Positions 17,080-25,885 of a stretch of 64,000 bases of DNA are shown piece after piece. This stretch comes from Bosea sp. (in: a-proteobacteria) (GTDB taxonomy: Bacteria > Pseudomonadota > Alphaproteobacteria > Rhizobiales > Beijerinckiaceae): the NCBI RefSeq assembly GCF_023953965.1, contig NZ_JAMLIX010000001.1, positions 620,001 through 684,000 of the forward strand. Direction: 5' to 3'. The stretch's first letter is position 1; the number at the start of each line of letters is the position of its first letter. Under the pieces are notes generated by a model. The model was not told where the DNA came from. It saw only the letters and a program-made list of their open reading frames with translations, and did no database searches. Made by a program: the position numbers and the translations under genes.

Positions 17080-17946
17080 ATGGATACCGAGCTCGCACGC
17101 ACCTTCCTGGAGACCGTCAGGACGCGCAGCTTCGTGCGCGCCGCCGAGCAGCTCCATATCAGCCAGACCGCCGTCAGCGCCCGGATCCGGGCGCTCGAGG
17201 AACGCCTCGGCCGGCCGCTGTTCGTCCGCAACAAGAAGGGCGCGACGCTGACCGCCGCCGGCGAGCAGTTCCTGCGCTACGCGCCGAGCTTCCTTCAGCT
17301 CTGGCAGCGAGCCCGCCACCAGGTCGCGGTGCCGCCGGGCCGGCGCGCCGTGCTCGCGATCGGCGGCGAGCTCAGCCTGTGGCATCCCTGGCTCACCGAC
17401 TGGCTGCGCTGGATGCGCCAGACGGCGCCGGACGTGGCGCTGCGCGTCGAGGCCGGGCTGCCGGAAAGCCTGACCGGGCAGGTTTCGAGCGGCGCCCTCG
17501 ACATCGCCGTGATGTACCAGCCGGAATACCGGCCGGGCGCCCGCATCGAGCTCCTGATGGAGGAGAAGCTCGTCCTCGTCAGCACGAGCACGCCCGGCCA
17601 CGGCGGCGAGGAGCGCAGCGACTACGTCTATGTCGATTGGGGGCATGATTTCGCGCAGCACCACGAGCTCAGCTTTCCCGACGACAGCAATCCGGGCCTC
17701 TATGTCAATCTCGGGCCGCTCGCCCTGAACTATGTGCTCGAGGCGGGCGGCTCGGGCTATTTCCGCCAGCGGATCGTCGCGCCGCATGTCGCGGCCGGGC
17801 GGCTGCATCTCGTCCCTGGCGCGCCGAGCTTCTTCTACCCGATCTATGCGGTCTGCTCGGCGCGTGCGGATGACGAACTGATCGAGCTCGCCCTGCAGGG
17901 CCTGCGCCGCATCGCGGCCGCCGACAGGGACGACAAGGCGCCTTGA
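17080..17946 (+). CDS. LysR-family transcriptional regulator
   Basis: The start at 17080 (MDTELARTFLETVRTRSF) follows TCGGAGGCCCGC, an excellent ribosome binding site, and gives 288 residues. The helix-turn-helix is SFVRAAEQLHISQTAVSARI (17-36), followed by LGRPLFVRNKKGATLTAAG. The C-terminal effector domain is of the short type. It is divergent from the Tim44-like gene and upstream of a small secreted protein gene. The target is not evident. Confidence 0.9.
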   Translation: MDTELARTFLETVRTRSFVRAAEQLHISQTAVSARIRALEERLGRPLFVRNKKGATLTAAGEQFLRYAPSFLQLWQRARHQVAVPPGRRAVLAIGGELSLWHPWLTDWLRWMRQTAPDVALRVEAGLPESLTGQVSSGALDIAVMYQPEYRPGARIELLMEEKLVLVSTSTPGHGGEERSDYVYVDWGHDFAQHHELSFPDDSNPGLYVNLGPLALNYVLEAGGSGYFRQRIVAPHVAAGRLHLVPGAPSFFYPIYAVCSARADDELIELALQGLRRIAAADRDDKAP

Positions 17947-17987
17947 GAGGCCGCTTGCGCGAGGGGCTTGCGGCCGTGGACGAGAGC

Positions 17988-18095
17988 ATGCCGATGGACA
18001 GGCTCGAGGTGATCGGGTTGACTGTCGTCGCGACCGGTACGGTGATATTCGCGGTGACCGGTTTTTTCGCAGGTCTTCCAGGATTGTCTCGATGA
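17988..18095 (+). CDS. Possible 35-residue single-span membrane protein
   Basis: The frame reads MPMDRLEVIGLTVVATGTVI and goes on to a second hydrophobic stretch ending GLPGLSR. It forms one likely transmembrane segment, and its stop codon overlaps the start of the next gene as ATGA. Alternative starts are GTG at 17976 or TTG at 17943. The hydrophobicity and the coupled overlap argue for a real small protein. The short length makes this uncertain, and no family is recognised. Confidence 0.35.
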   Translation: MPMDRLEVIGLTVVATGTVIFAVTGFFAGLPGLSR

Positions 18096-18559
18096 CACGC
18101 TCCCCGAACGCCCGCCGTCTCGCGCTCGCCGCCGGCTTCGTCTCAGCATTCTGCTTCACCGCCCGCGCCGCCGAGCCGGTCCGCCTGATCACGCCGGAAG
18201 AAGCCGGCCTGCCGGCGGCCACCGCCGCGAGCGGGCAGGAACGCAACATGACCCGCGGCCCGGGCATCGATGCGCTCGCCCCGCCCGCGATCGGAGTGAA
18301 CGGCGCATTCCGTTTCGCCGTGAAGTTCAAGCCGCGCAACGGGGTCGCCATCGACCCCGCCAGCGTCCGGGTCACCTATGACCGCCAGCCCGCCGTGGAC
18401 CTGACGGCGCGCGTCAAGCCCTTCATCACCGCCGACGGGATCGAAGCGCCGGCAGTGGTGGCGCCGCCGGGCAGGCACGTCATCCTGGTGGAAGCGACCG
18501 ACAAGGAAGGCCGCATCGGGCGCGGCCGCATGACCTTGACGATCGAAGCGGCGAAGTAG
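18092..18559 (+). CDS. Small secreted protein of unknown function
   Basis: The 155-residue protein has a signal peptide (about 1-26, ending FCFTARA-AEP). The mature part contains an immunoglobulin-like beta-rich segment, INGAFRFAVKFKPRNG-like through RHVILVEATDKEGRIG. It is probably periplasmic. It ends two bases before the stop of the oppositely oriented caspase-like gene. I do not recognise a named family. The neighbour upstream may be a tiny membrane protein in the same transcript. Confidence 0.65.
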   Translation: MTRSPNARRLALAAGFVSAFCFTARAAEPVRLITPEEAGLPAATAASGQERNMTRGPGIDALAPPAIGVNGAFRFAVKFKPRNGVAIDPASVRVTYDRQPAVDLTARVKPFITADGIEAPAVVAPPGRHVILVEATDKEGRIGRGRMTLTIEAAK

Positions 18560-18561
18560 AG

Positions 18562-20457
18562 CTACCGGGCGACGTTTCGCGGCAGCAGCGGCACGGCGGG
18601 CGCCGTGCCGTAGGCGGCGGGCAGCTGGCGCCCCTCAGTGCGCTCGGCGACGCGCCTTGCGGTGTCGCGCACGACCTCTTCCAGGCCTTTGCCGGGCGTG
18701 GAGAGCGTCTCGAGCAGGGAGCGTACGAAGGGGCTGTCCAGCCCGTCTCCGTCGGCTGCGGTCTGGCCCGGCTGGGTGGAGTGGAGAACCACGTTGTTGG
18801 GCGGGGGCAGCGGCGTCGCCGCAAGGCCCATGTGCAGCCTGTCGGGCAGCGGGCTCCCTCGCCCGGCCCCGGTGCCCCGCGAGGCCGCGACCGCCCGCGC
18901 TTCGACGAAGGGATCGTCGCGGCAGGCATCGACGATGACGAGCGCGCCGCGCCGCGCCTTGCTCGCCGCCGCCGTCAGCTCCTTGAGCGCAAGCGCGCCG
19001 GATTGAAGCTCCTTGTCGCTCTCCAGCGTGGCATCGACCGGGACGACGTAGTTGACGCCCCCCGTCTCGACGCCGTGGCCGGCGTAGAAGACGACGACGA
19101 TATCGGCCTCGGCCGCCCTCTCGGCGACATAGGCGGGAACGCCGCGCAGATCCGCTTTCGCGAGGTTCTCTGCGACCTCGACGGTTTCGAAGCCCATATC
19201 CGCCAGAGCGTGCCCCATGACGGCGGCGTCGCGGCGGGCATTGGGCAGGCTCGCCAGTTCGGCATAGTCGCCGGAGCCGATGACGAAGGCGATCCGCTTC
19301 AGCCCGTCGGGCGAGGCCTTGCCCGGCCCGAGCCCGGTATCCGTCCCCTGGCGAAAGGGCCCCGAGCGCGGACGCGACCCCGGCTGCGTCAACGCCTTCA
19401 GCCGCTGGGAGGCCCAGATGCGCTCGTACAGGTTCGGCGTCGACCGTGTCGCCGCGACGATGCGCTTGTAGATGGCGATCGCCTTGTCGTTGGCGCCCCG
19501 CGCCTCCTCGATCCGCGCCAGCCCGAGCGCCGGGCCCCAGCTCTTGGGCACAAGGCGGGCAGCCTCCTTGTAGAGCCTCTCGGCGGTATCGGGATCCTTC
19601 AGCGTAAAGAGCGCCAGGTCGCCCGCCCTGACGAACAGCTCCGCGCTTTGGGCTGCGGCCTCGGCCTTCGGCATGTCGCCGGTCTCCCGCGAGGCCGCCA
19701 CGAGATCGTCATAGGCCGCGCGCAGATCGCCGGCCCGCAGCTCCAGCTGCGATTTGGACGTCAGCGCGACGCGACGAAAGGGCGGGCCGAGCGCCGCGGC
19801 GGCGGCGAGATCGATCCTCGCCTGCTCGAGCCGGCCCAATCGCCTCATCAGGCTTCCGCGCGCGAACAGCGCCGTCCCCGCGCCGGGGTCGAGCTCGAGA
19901 GCCTGGTTCAGGTCGGCGAGCGCCGCATTGACGTCTCCGGCGTTTTCGTTTTCCAGCGCACGCTGGACGAAGGGCGTCGCGTCTTTCGGCGCCGCCTGCA
20001 TGGCCTCGGCGATATCGGCCCGCGCCTCGGAGCTGCGCCCGGTCACCTGGTTGACCGTGGCGCGCAGCGCAAGCGCCTCGCCCTTCATCGGGCCATCGGA
20101 GGCGATCGCCGCCTCGATATCGGCGAGCGCCGCCTGCATTTGCGCCAGGGAGGGGCCGGAATAGGCAATCGAGCCGTCGGGCTTGCTCGCCGCGGCCGCC
20201 CCCGTCTGGACGGCCCGCAGAAACCGCATGAGGCCGCGATAGAACAGCGCCTTCTGCTGGTCGGCCGGGCCGGGCGCTCCAGCCAGCACCTGGCTGCATC
20301 GGGCTTCCGCGGCGGCGAGCTGATCGATCGTCAGCGCCGTGGTCTTCACGCGCTCGTCCGCGCAGGCGGCCATCCCGGCGGGCGACTGGGCCTCGACGCC
20401 CGCGGTCGTGGCGAGCGCCAGCAGAAGGACCGCACAAGCGAGCGTCCGAACGAACAT
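18562..20457 (-). CDS. TPR-repeat protein with C-terminal caspase-like (peptidase C14) domain
   Basis: The start at 20457 follows GGAGGGCGCG and gives 631 residues with a signal peptide (cut near VEA-QSP). Residues about 100-355 form TPR-like helical repeats (for example ALADLNQALELDPGAG). Residues about 387-625 form a p20-like caspase domain with the His/Cys dyad: H461 in VVFYAGHGVE and C512 in VIVDACRDDP. Such bacterial proteins are called orthocaspases. It is predicted to be exported to the periplasm. It is monocistronic as far as can be seen. Both catalytic residues are kept, so it may be an active protease; the target is unknown. Confidence 0.88.
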   Translation of the reverse strand: MFVRTLACAVLLLALATTAGVEAQSPAGMAACADERVKTTALTIDQLAAAEARCSQVLAGAPGPADQQKALFYRGLMRFLRAVQTGAAAASKPDGSIAYSGPSLAQMQAALADIEAAIASDGPMKGEALALRATVNQVTGRSSEARADIAEAMQAAPKDATPFVQRALENENAGDVNAALADLNQALELDPGAGTALFARGSLMRRLGRLEQARIDLAAAAALGPPFRRVALTSKSQLELRAGDLRAAYDDLVAASRETGDMPKAEAAAQSAELFVRAGDLALFTLKDPDTAERLYKEAARLVPKSWGPALGLARIEEARGANDKAIAIYKRIVAATRSTPNLYERIWASQRLKALTQPGSRPRSGPFRQGTDTGLGPGKASPDGLKRIAFVIGSGDYAELASLPNARRDAAVMGHALADMGFETVEVAENLAKADLRGVPAYVAERAAEADIVVVFYAGHGVETGGVNYVVPVDATLESDKELQSGALALKELTAAASKARRGALVIVDACRDDPFVEARAVAASRGTGAGRGSPLPDRLHMGLAATPLPPPNNVVLHSTQPGQTAADGDGLDSPFVRSLLETLSTPGKGLEEVVRDTARRVAERTEGRQLPAAYGTAPAVPLLPRNVAR

Positions 20458-20622
20458 CGCGCCCTCCAGCCGATTCCACCGCGGCCACGCTACCCGGCCG
20501 AAACGCCATTGGCCAGCCGGCACCCTGCCGAAATGCGGCCGGGCCCGTTCATGATCCATGGAACGGGCGCCCGAGATGCTTTATCGAAAGGCTGAGCCGG
20601 GAGCCGTGCAGGTCTGACGCCG

Positions 20623-22035
20623 ATGCCTTCGAAGATCATACCTGTCGTGATGTGCGGGGGAGCAGGCACCCGGCTGTGGCCGGTTTCGCGCGATACCATG
20701 CCGAAGCAGTTCATCGGGCTGTTCGGCCAGGATTCGACCTTCCAGCGGACGATGCGGCTTTTGTCGGACGCGGAAGTCTTCGCGCCCGCGATCGTGATCA
20801 CCAATATCGAATACCGGTTCACGGTGCTCGAGCAGCTCCAGGCCAGCGGGACGAGCGCCCAGATCGTGCTCGAGCCGGTGCGGCGCGATTCGGCCGCCGC
20901 GGTCGCCGCCGCAACCGCATTGGCGCTGGCGCGCGACGCTGAGGCGATCGTCGGCGTCTTCGCCGCCGACCACGTCGTCCAGGACAGCCGGCTCTTCGTC
21001 GAGACCTGCCGGCGGGCCGGCACCGTCGCCGCGCAGGGGAACATCGTCACGATCGGCATTCCGCCGACATCGCCTGCCATCGGCTACGGCTATATCCGGC
21101 CGGGCGAAGAGATCGCCGACGGCGCCCGCCGGATCGCCTCCTTCGTCGAGAAGCCCGATGCGGAGCGCGCGGCGCAGTATCTGCTCGACGGCTATCTCTG
21201 GAATTCCGGCAACTTCATCTTCGACGCCGCGACCATGCAGGCCGAACTTCAGGCGCTCGCGCCGGAGGTCGCGGCGCCGGTTGCCGAGGCCGTCGCTCAG
21301 GCAAGGCCCGATCTCGACTTCCTGCTGCTCGACGCCACGGCCTTCGGCCGGGCGAAGACCATCTCGATCGACTATGCGGTGATGGAGCACACCGGCAAGG
21401 CCGCCGTCGTCGCCGGCCATTTCGGCTGGTCGGATGTCGGCGGCTGGTCGGCGGTCTGGGAGTTGTCGCAGAAGGACGCCGAGGGCAACGTCATCGAAGG
21501 GCGCGGCTATGTGCTGGGCGGCGCGAACAACCTCCTGCGCTCGGAGGACGCGCTCGTCGCCGTGATCGGCCTTACCGACGTCGCGGTCGTCGCGACGCGC
21601 GACGCCGTGCTGGTGACGCCGAAGGGCGAGGCCGGCAAGGTCAAGGAGATGGTCGCCCTGATCACCGCCCACGGCGAATCGGAAGCCGGCGTCCACCGCG
21701 AGATCCAGCGCCCCTGGGGGAAATATCTCTCCGTCGACATGGGGCAGCGCTACCAGGTCAAGCGCATCACCGTGAAGCCGGGCGGCGTGCTCTCGCTGCA
21801 GAAGCACCACCACCGCGCCGAGCACTGGGTCGTGGTGCGCGGCACCGCCGAAGTGACGCGCGACGGCGAGACCATCACCGTGCACGAGACCGAATCGATC
21901 TACCTGCCGATCGGCTGCGTCCACCGCATGGCCAATCCCGGCAAGATCCCGCTCGAGATCATCGAGGTCCAGGTCGGGTCCTATCTCGGCGAGGACGACA
22001 TCATCCGCATCGAGGACGTCTATCGCCGCGTGTGA
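20623..22035 (+). CDS. manC: Mannose-1-phosphate guanylyltransferase / mannose-6-phosphate isomerase
   Basis: The 470-residue bifunctional enzyme has the nucleotidyltransferase signature MCGGAGTRLWPVSRDTMPKQ at its start. A cupin-type phosphomannose isomerase domain follows near the end, with KPGGVLSLQKHHHRAEHW. It makes GDP-mannose for surface polysaccharide. The length matches AlgA/ManC. The matching phosphomannomutase gene is 3.9 kb downstream, separated by unrelated genes. Confidence 0.95.
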   Translation: MPSKIIPVVMCGGAGTRLWPVSRDTMPKQFIGLFGQDSTFQRTMRLLSDAEVFAPAIVITNIEYRFTVLEQLQASGTSAQIVLEPVRRDSAAAVAAATALALARDAEAIVGVFAADHVVQDSRLFVETCRRAGTVAAQGNIVTIGIPPTSPAIGYGYIRPGEEIADGARRIASFVEKPDAERAAQYLLDGYLWNSGNFIFDAATMQAELQALAPEVAAPVAEAVAQARPDLDFLLLDATAFGRAKTISIDYAVMEHTGKAAVVAGHFGWSDVGGWSAVWELSQKDAEGNVIEGRGYVLGGANNLLRSEDALVAVIGLTDVAVVATRDAVLVTPKGEAGKVKEMVALITAHGESEAGVHREIQRPWGKYLSVDMGQRYQVKRITVKPGGVLSLQKHHHRAEHWVVVRGTAEVTRDGETITVHETESIYLPIGCVHRMANPGKIPLEIIEVQVGSYLGEDDIIRIEDVYRRV

Positions 22036-22190
22036 CCCTGCGGGCCGCATGCTTCCGGCGCAGCCCCGCCAATCCATCAATCCATCTCGACCGTTCGCCG
22101 GCCTTGCCGGAAGAACAATCCGGCGCCGCGATCTCCCGCCCGGCTCTTCAAGCGGGACGAGCGCGCGGCGAGGGGACCGGAGAATCCACC

Positions 22191-23405
22191 TTGAAGCTGC
22201 CAGTGTGGGGAAGCGCGCTCGGCGCCACCCTCCTCGTCCAGGTCGTGAGCTCCTTCGCCGCGGCCGTCATTCCCCTTCTCGGCCCGCTCCTGACCCTGCG
22301 CTGGGGCCTCACGCCCGAAAGCATCGGCTATGTCTCGGCGGTCGTCTCGGTCGGCATCTGCTGGTTCCTCGCCTGCGGCAATCCGATGCTCGACCATTAC
22401 GGCCCGGCCCGGGCGCTCCAGATCGGGCTTTTCTCGATCGCGGCGGGGCTTGTGCTCCTGTCCCAGCCTTTCAGCCTCCTCGGCCTCGCCGGCGCGCTCC
22501 TGGTGGGGCTCGGCCTCGCCCCCAACACGCCGGCCGGCAGCCAGATCCTGATGCGCACGGCGCCGCCCGCGCACCGCACGCTGGTCTTCTCGATCAAGCA
22601 GGCCGGCGTCCCGCTCGGCGGCGCGATCGCCGGCGTCGTCGTCGCGCCGATGGTCCTGGGGCTCGGCTTCGCCGGCACGATCTGGGCCATGACCGCCATC
22701 GTCCTGGCCAGCGCCATGCTGGTCCGGGCCTTCCGCGCGAGCCTCGACCTGGAGAAAGGCCCGCGCAACCCGGCCTGGGCGCGGATGTTCCTGTCACCCT
22801 CGTCGCTGACGCGCTCGGCCCGCGTGCTGGGCTCCCATGCCTCGCTGCCGATGCTGGCCGCGCTCGGGGTCTCGTTCTCGATGACCCAGGCCTGCGTCAA
22901 CGCCTTCACCGCGACCTATATGGTCACCCAGCACGGCAAGACCCTGGCCGAGGCCGGCCATCTCGTCGCGACGCTGCTCGTGGCGAGCACCTTCTCGCGG
23001 ATCTTCCTCGGCTGGCTGGCCGACAGGCTCGGCGGCGGGCTGCGCTTGCTCTGCGTGCTCGCCCCGGTGACCGGCACGGCGATCGCCCTGATGATCGCGG
23101 CGGGCGGCGCGCCTGCCTGGCTGCTCCATCTCTGCATGGCGCTGATCGGGGCCACCGCGATGGGCTGGAACGGCGTCCACATGGCCGAGCTGGCGCGGGT
23201 CTCGCCGCCTACGCTGATCGGCGACGTGACGTCGGGAGCGAGCCTGTTCGGCTTCGCCGGCTCGATCTGCGGACCGCTGATCTTCGCGGTCATCGCGCAC
23301 TGGACCGGCGGTTTCGACTGGCCCTTCCTCCTGGTCGCGGGCCAGATCGCGGCGTCGGGTGCCTTCGCGCTGTGGTACCTCACGCGCCGCCTGCGACGCG
23401 ACTGA
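22191..23405 (+). CDS. MFS transporter
   Basis: A TTG at 22191, seven bases after GGAG, starts the protein at LKLPVWGSALGATLLVQ, just before the first membrane segment, giving 404 residues. The longer frame adds a non-membrane tail that starts inside the end of manC. About 12 hydrophobic segments are seen, with an MFS loop signature around FLGWLADRLGGGLRL between helices 8 and 9. The substrate is unknown. The gene follows manC but is not obviously linked to sugar metabolism. Confidence 0.85.
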   Translation: MKLPVWGSALGATLLVQVVSSFAAAVIPLLGPLLTLRWGLTPESIGYVSAVVSVGICWFLACGNPMLDHYGPARALQIGLFSIAAGLVLLSQPFSLLGLAGALLVGLGLAPNTPAGSQILMRTAPPAHRTLVFSIKQAGVPLGGAIAGVVVAPMVLGLGFAGTIWAMTAIVLASAMLVRAFRASLDLEKGPRNPAWARMFLSPSSLTRSARVLGSHASLPMLAALGVSFSMTQACVNAFTATYMVTQHGKTLAEAGHLVATLLVASTFSRIFLGWLADRLGGGLRLLCVLAPVTGTAIALMIAAGGAPAWLLHLCMALIGATAMGWNGVHMAELARVSPPTLIGDVTSGASLFGFAGSICGPLIFAVIAHWTGGFDWPFLLVAGQIAASGAFALWYLTRRLRRD

Positions 23406-23577
23406 GCGGACGGAGGGCGGTTTCCACTTTCCGCTCCGCTGCTCTAAGTTCGCCCTCATGCCGGCGACGACCGGCGCTGTTCTCAACCGAGATGGGACGA
23501 AGCCGGCCGATGAGACGCTTCCCGACGATCGACACCGCCGGCTACGGCCCTCTCCTGCGTCCGGCGGCGTGACCGCC

Positions 23578-24816
23578 ATGGCGATCGATCAGGACCGTCT
23601 CTGGCGGCGCATCGAGACGCTCTCGCGGATCACCGATCCCGAGCGCCCCTGGACGCGCCGTTCCTTCACCCCGCGCTTCCTCGAGGGCCGGGCCTGGCTC
23701 GCGGCGGAATTCCGCGCCGCCGGGCTGGAAACCGAGATCGACGCGGCCGGCAACCTGATCGGCCGGCTCGCCGGGGCCGATCCGGCGCTGAAGCCGATCC
23801 TGATCGGCTCGCATTCGGACACCGTGCCCTCGGGCGGGCGCTATGACGGCATCCTCGGCGTGCTCGCCGCGCTCGAGGTCGCGCAGGACCTTGTCGAGCG
23901 CGGCGAACGGCCGCGCCATCCGCTGGAGGTCGTCGACTTCCTGGCGGAGGAGCCGAGCGAGTTCGGGCTGTCCTGCATCGGCAGCCGCGCGCTCGCCGGG
24001 ACCCTGAACGCGGAGCATCTCGCCCTGACCCGCCCCGACGGCATGACGCTGCGCGAAGGCATCGCCTATGTCGGCGGCCACCCGGACGAACTGGCCTCTG
24101 TCAAGCGGCCCGCCGACGGCATCGCGGCCTATGTCGAAGTGCATATCGAGCAGGGCCGGGTGCTGGAGAACGAACGCATTCCGATCGGCATCGTCACCGA
24201 CATCGCCGGCATCCACCGCGAGCGCATCACCGTGACCGGCCGGGCCGACCACGCCGGCGCGACGCCGATGCCGCTGCGCGCCGATGCCCTGGTCGGCGCC
24301 GCGAAGCTGATCCAGGCCGCCTATGAACGGGCGCTGGCGAGCGCGCGCGGCAACCAGCCGCTCGTCGCCACCTTCGGGCATATCGAAGTCAGCCCCAACG
24401 CCGCCAACGCCGTGCCGGGCGAGGCGGTGCTGACGCTGGAGGTCCGCTCCGGCGACGAGGCGGCGACCGCGGCTTTCGGCGCGGCGCTGGCGCGGGACCT
24501 GCGGCCCGCGCTGGAGGCGCTGCGGCTGACGATCGCGGTCGCGCCGATCAGCCATGTCGCGCCGACGGCCTGCGCGCCGCTGGTGCGGCAGACGATCGCC
24601 CGGGCGGCCGCCTCGCTCGGCCTCGCCACGCGCGACTTGCCGAGCGGGGCCGGCCATGACGGCGTCCAGGTCGCCCGGACCGGCCCGGTCGGGATGATCT
24701 TCGTGCCCTGCCTCGACGGGCGCAGCCATGCGCCGGAGGAATCGATCACGCCCGAGCAGGCCGGCGACGGCGCGCGCGTGCTGGCCGAGACCGTGCGCCT
24801 GCTCGACGCGGGCTGA
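23578..24816 (+). CDS. M20-family Zn-dependent amidase (hydantoinase/N-carbamoylase type)
   Basis: Choosing ATG 23578 (MAIDQDRLWRRIETLS) gives 412 residues, the usual length for N-carbamoyl-L-amino-acid or allantoate amidohydrolases. Metal-site motifs include GSHSDTVPSGGRYDG, EEPSEFG, and HIEQGRVLE. The lid domain has VTGRADHAGATPM. The family hydrolyses carbamoyl or ureido amides. The specific substrate cannot be read. The preceding 170 bases contain no clear gene. Confidence 0.87.
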   Translation: MAIDQDRLWRRIETLSRITDPERPWTRRSFTPRFLEGRAWLAAEFRAAGLETEIDAAGNLIGRLAGADPALKPILIGSHSDTVPSGGRYDGILGVLAALEVAQDLVERGERPRHPLEVVDFLAEEPSEFGLSCIGSRALAGTLNAEHLALTRPDGMTLREGIAYVGGHPDELASVKRPADGIAAYVEVHIEQGRVLENERIPIGIVTDIAGIHRERITVTGRADHAGATPMPLRADALVGAAKLIQAAYERALASARGNQPLVATFGHIEVSPNAANAVPGEAVLTLEVRSGDEAATAAFGAALARDLRPALEALRLTIAVAPISHVAPTACAPLVRQTIARAAASLGLATRDLPSGAGHDGVQVARTGPVGMIFVPCLDGRSHAPEESITPEQAGDGARVLAETVRLLDAG

Positions 24817-24854
24817 GCGGGCCTCGACGATTCTTGCGCACGACCGGTTGTCGT

Positions 24855-24882
24855 TCCGGGGCTTCGCGTCAGCGAAGAACCC
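24855..24882. repeat. REP-like palindromic repeat, copy 2
   Basis: CCGGGGCTTCGC, loop GTCA, then GCGAAGAACCCG matches the copy at 12728-12759 almost base for base. The inner stem CTTCGC/GCGAAG is exact. It lies in the 199-base gap between the M20 gene and the nuclease-like gene, whose 3' ends converge. It may help end transcription. Confidence 0.65.
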
Positions 24883-24943
24883 GCAACCCACGACCGGGCG
24901 AGCGGCTCATCACCGGGTGTCGGATGCCTCACGCAATCGTGGG

Positions 24944-24975
24944 TTCCGGGTTCGCGCCTGCGGCGGGCCCCGGAA
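24944..24975. repeat. REP-like palindrome, diverged copy
   Basis: TTCCGGG (24944-24950) and CCCGGAA (24969-24975) bracket a GC-rich loop. The outer arms match those of the 12728-12759 repeat. It lies 69 bases from copy 2, so the two may form a pair, as REP elements often do. Confidence 0.5.
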
Positions 24976-25015
24976 TGGCGAGCGGTGGCTCTGATCCCGC
25001 AATTGCCCACCCCGC

Positions 25016-25720
25016 CTAAGGCGCCGACAGCTGCCATCCGCCGCGCCACAAGCCGGCCCCCGCCGCCTGTGCCTGCGCCATCTCGGCGGCGAATTCCGGC
25101 GCGCCCTCCGGCACGGGCCGCGCCCAGCCCAGCCGGACGAGCTGATGCGCGACATCGCCCGCCGGCAGCGTGCCTTTCGCCTCGAGGCGGCAGTCGGCGG
25201 CGATGCCGCCATCCGCCAGGGCCCGGCGCGGCTGGCAGAACAGGCTGCGGCCCGCGACGAGATTGTGCAGGGCGGCGCGCGCCTGCAGGCCGCAGGCCCA
25301 GCGCTGCGCTCCGTCGAGGCAGACATCGCCCGTCCGTGGCCCGGCGATGCGGTCGAGGCGGATCACCTCCTCGCCGCGCCGGAAGCGGCTGCCGTCGATC
25401 GAGTGCAGCGGCGGCGGCAGCTCCATCGGCGGCAGGCCGCTCAGATCGGCATCGGGCTGCTGCCGCATCTCCTCGACCACGGCCGCCTCCATCCTGACCG
25501 CCAGCTTCGAGCCCTGCGACCCCGGGGCGGGATCCTCAGCCTCGCTCGCGACGACGGGCGCCGTCGGATCGGCGCCGGGGGCCAAGCCAGACTGCCTTTC
25601 CGCGAAGAGCACGAGGCCCGCCGCTCCGGTGAGGGCTATCCCCAGCGACAGGGCAAGCAGCGCGACATCGAGCCGGCGCAGCCGCCTGCGCAAACGGTAG
25701 ACGAACAGCGGCGTCCTCAT
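25016..25720 (-). CDS. Membrane-anchored thermonuclease-like protein, probably degenerate
   Basis: The 234-residue protein has one N-terminal membrane segment (about 18-40), a linker, and a C-terminal domain resembling staphylococcal-nuclease-like proteins (VIRLDRIAGPRTGDVC, WACGLQARAALHNLVAGR, AAGAGLWRGGW). The usual DAPE-type catalytic segment is replaced by GPRTGD, so the catalytic glutamate appears to be lost. It may be a binding or structural relative rather than an active nuclease. No operon partner is evident. Confidence 0.65.
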   Translation of the reverse strand: MRTPLFVYRLRRRLRRLDVALLALSLGIALTGAAGLVLFAERQSGLAPGADPTAPVVASEAEDPAPGSQGSKLAVRMEAAVVEEMRQQPDADLSGLPPMELPPPLHSIDGSRFRRGEEVIRLDRIAGPRTGDVCLDGAQRWACGLQARAALHNLVAGRSLFCQPRRALADGGIAADCRLEAKGTLPAGDVAHQLVRLGWARPVPEGAPEFAAEMAQAQAAGAGLWRGGWQLSAP

Positions 25721-25885
25721 GGCCGTCCCTCGGCGAGCACCGGCTGATTCATCTCACGCGCAAAGCCTCTCACGGCCTTCATCTTCGCCCCCGGCGCCGG
25801 GCAGCGCAATGGCGCGCGACGATGCACCGCCCCGCTGCGGCCGGCGCGTGACTTCGCCTGCCGCACTGGGTAGCTTATTCCCGTC

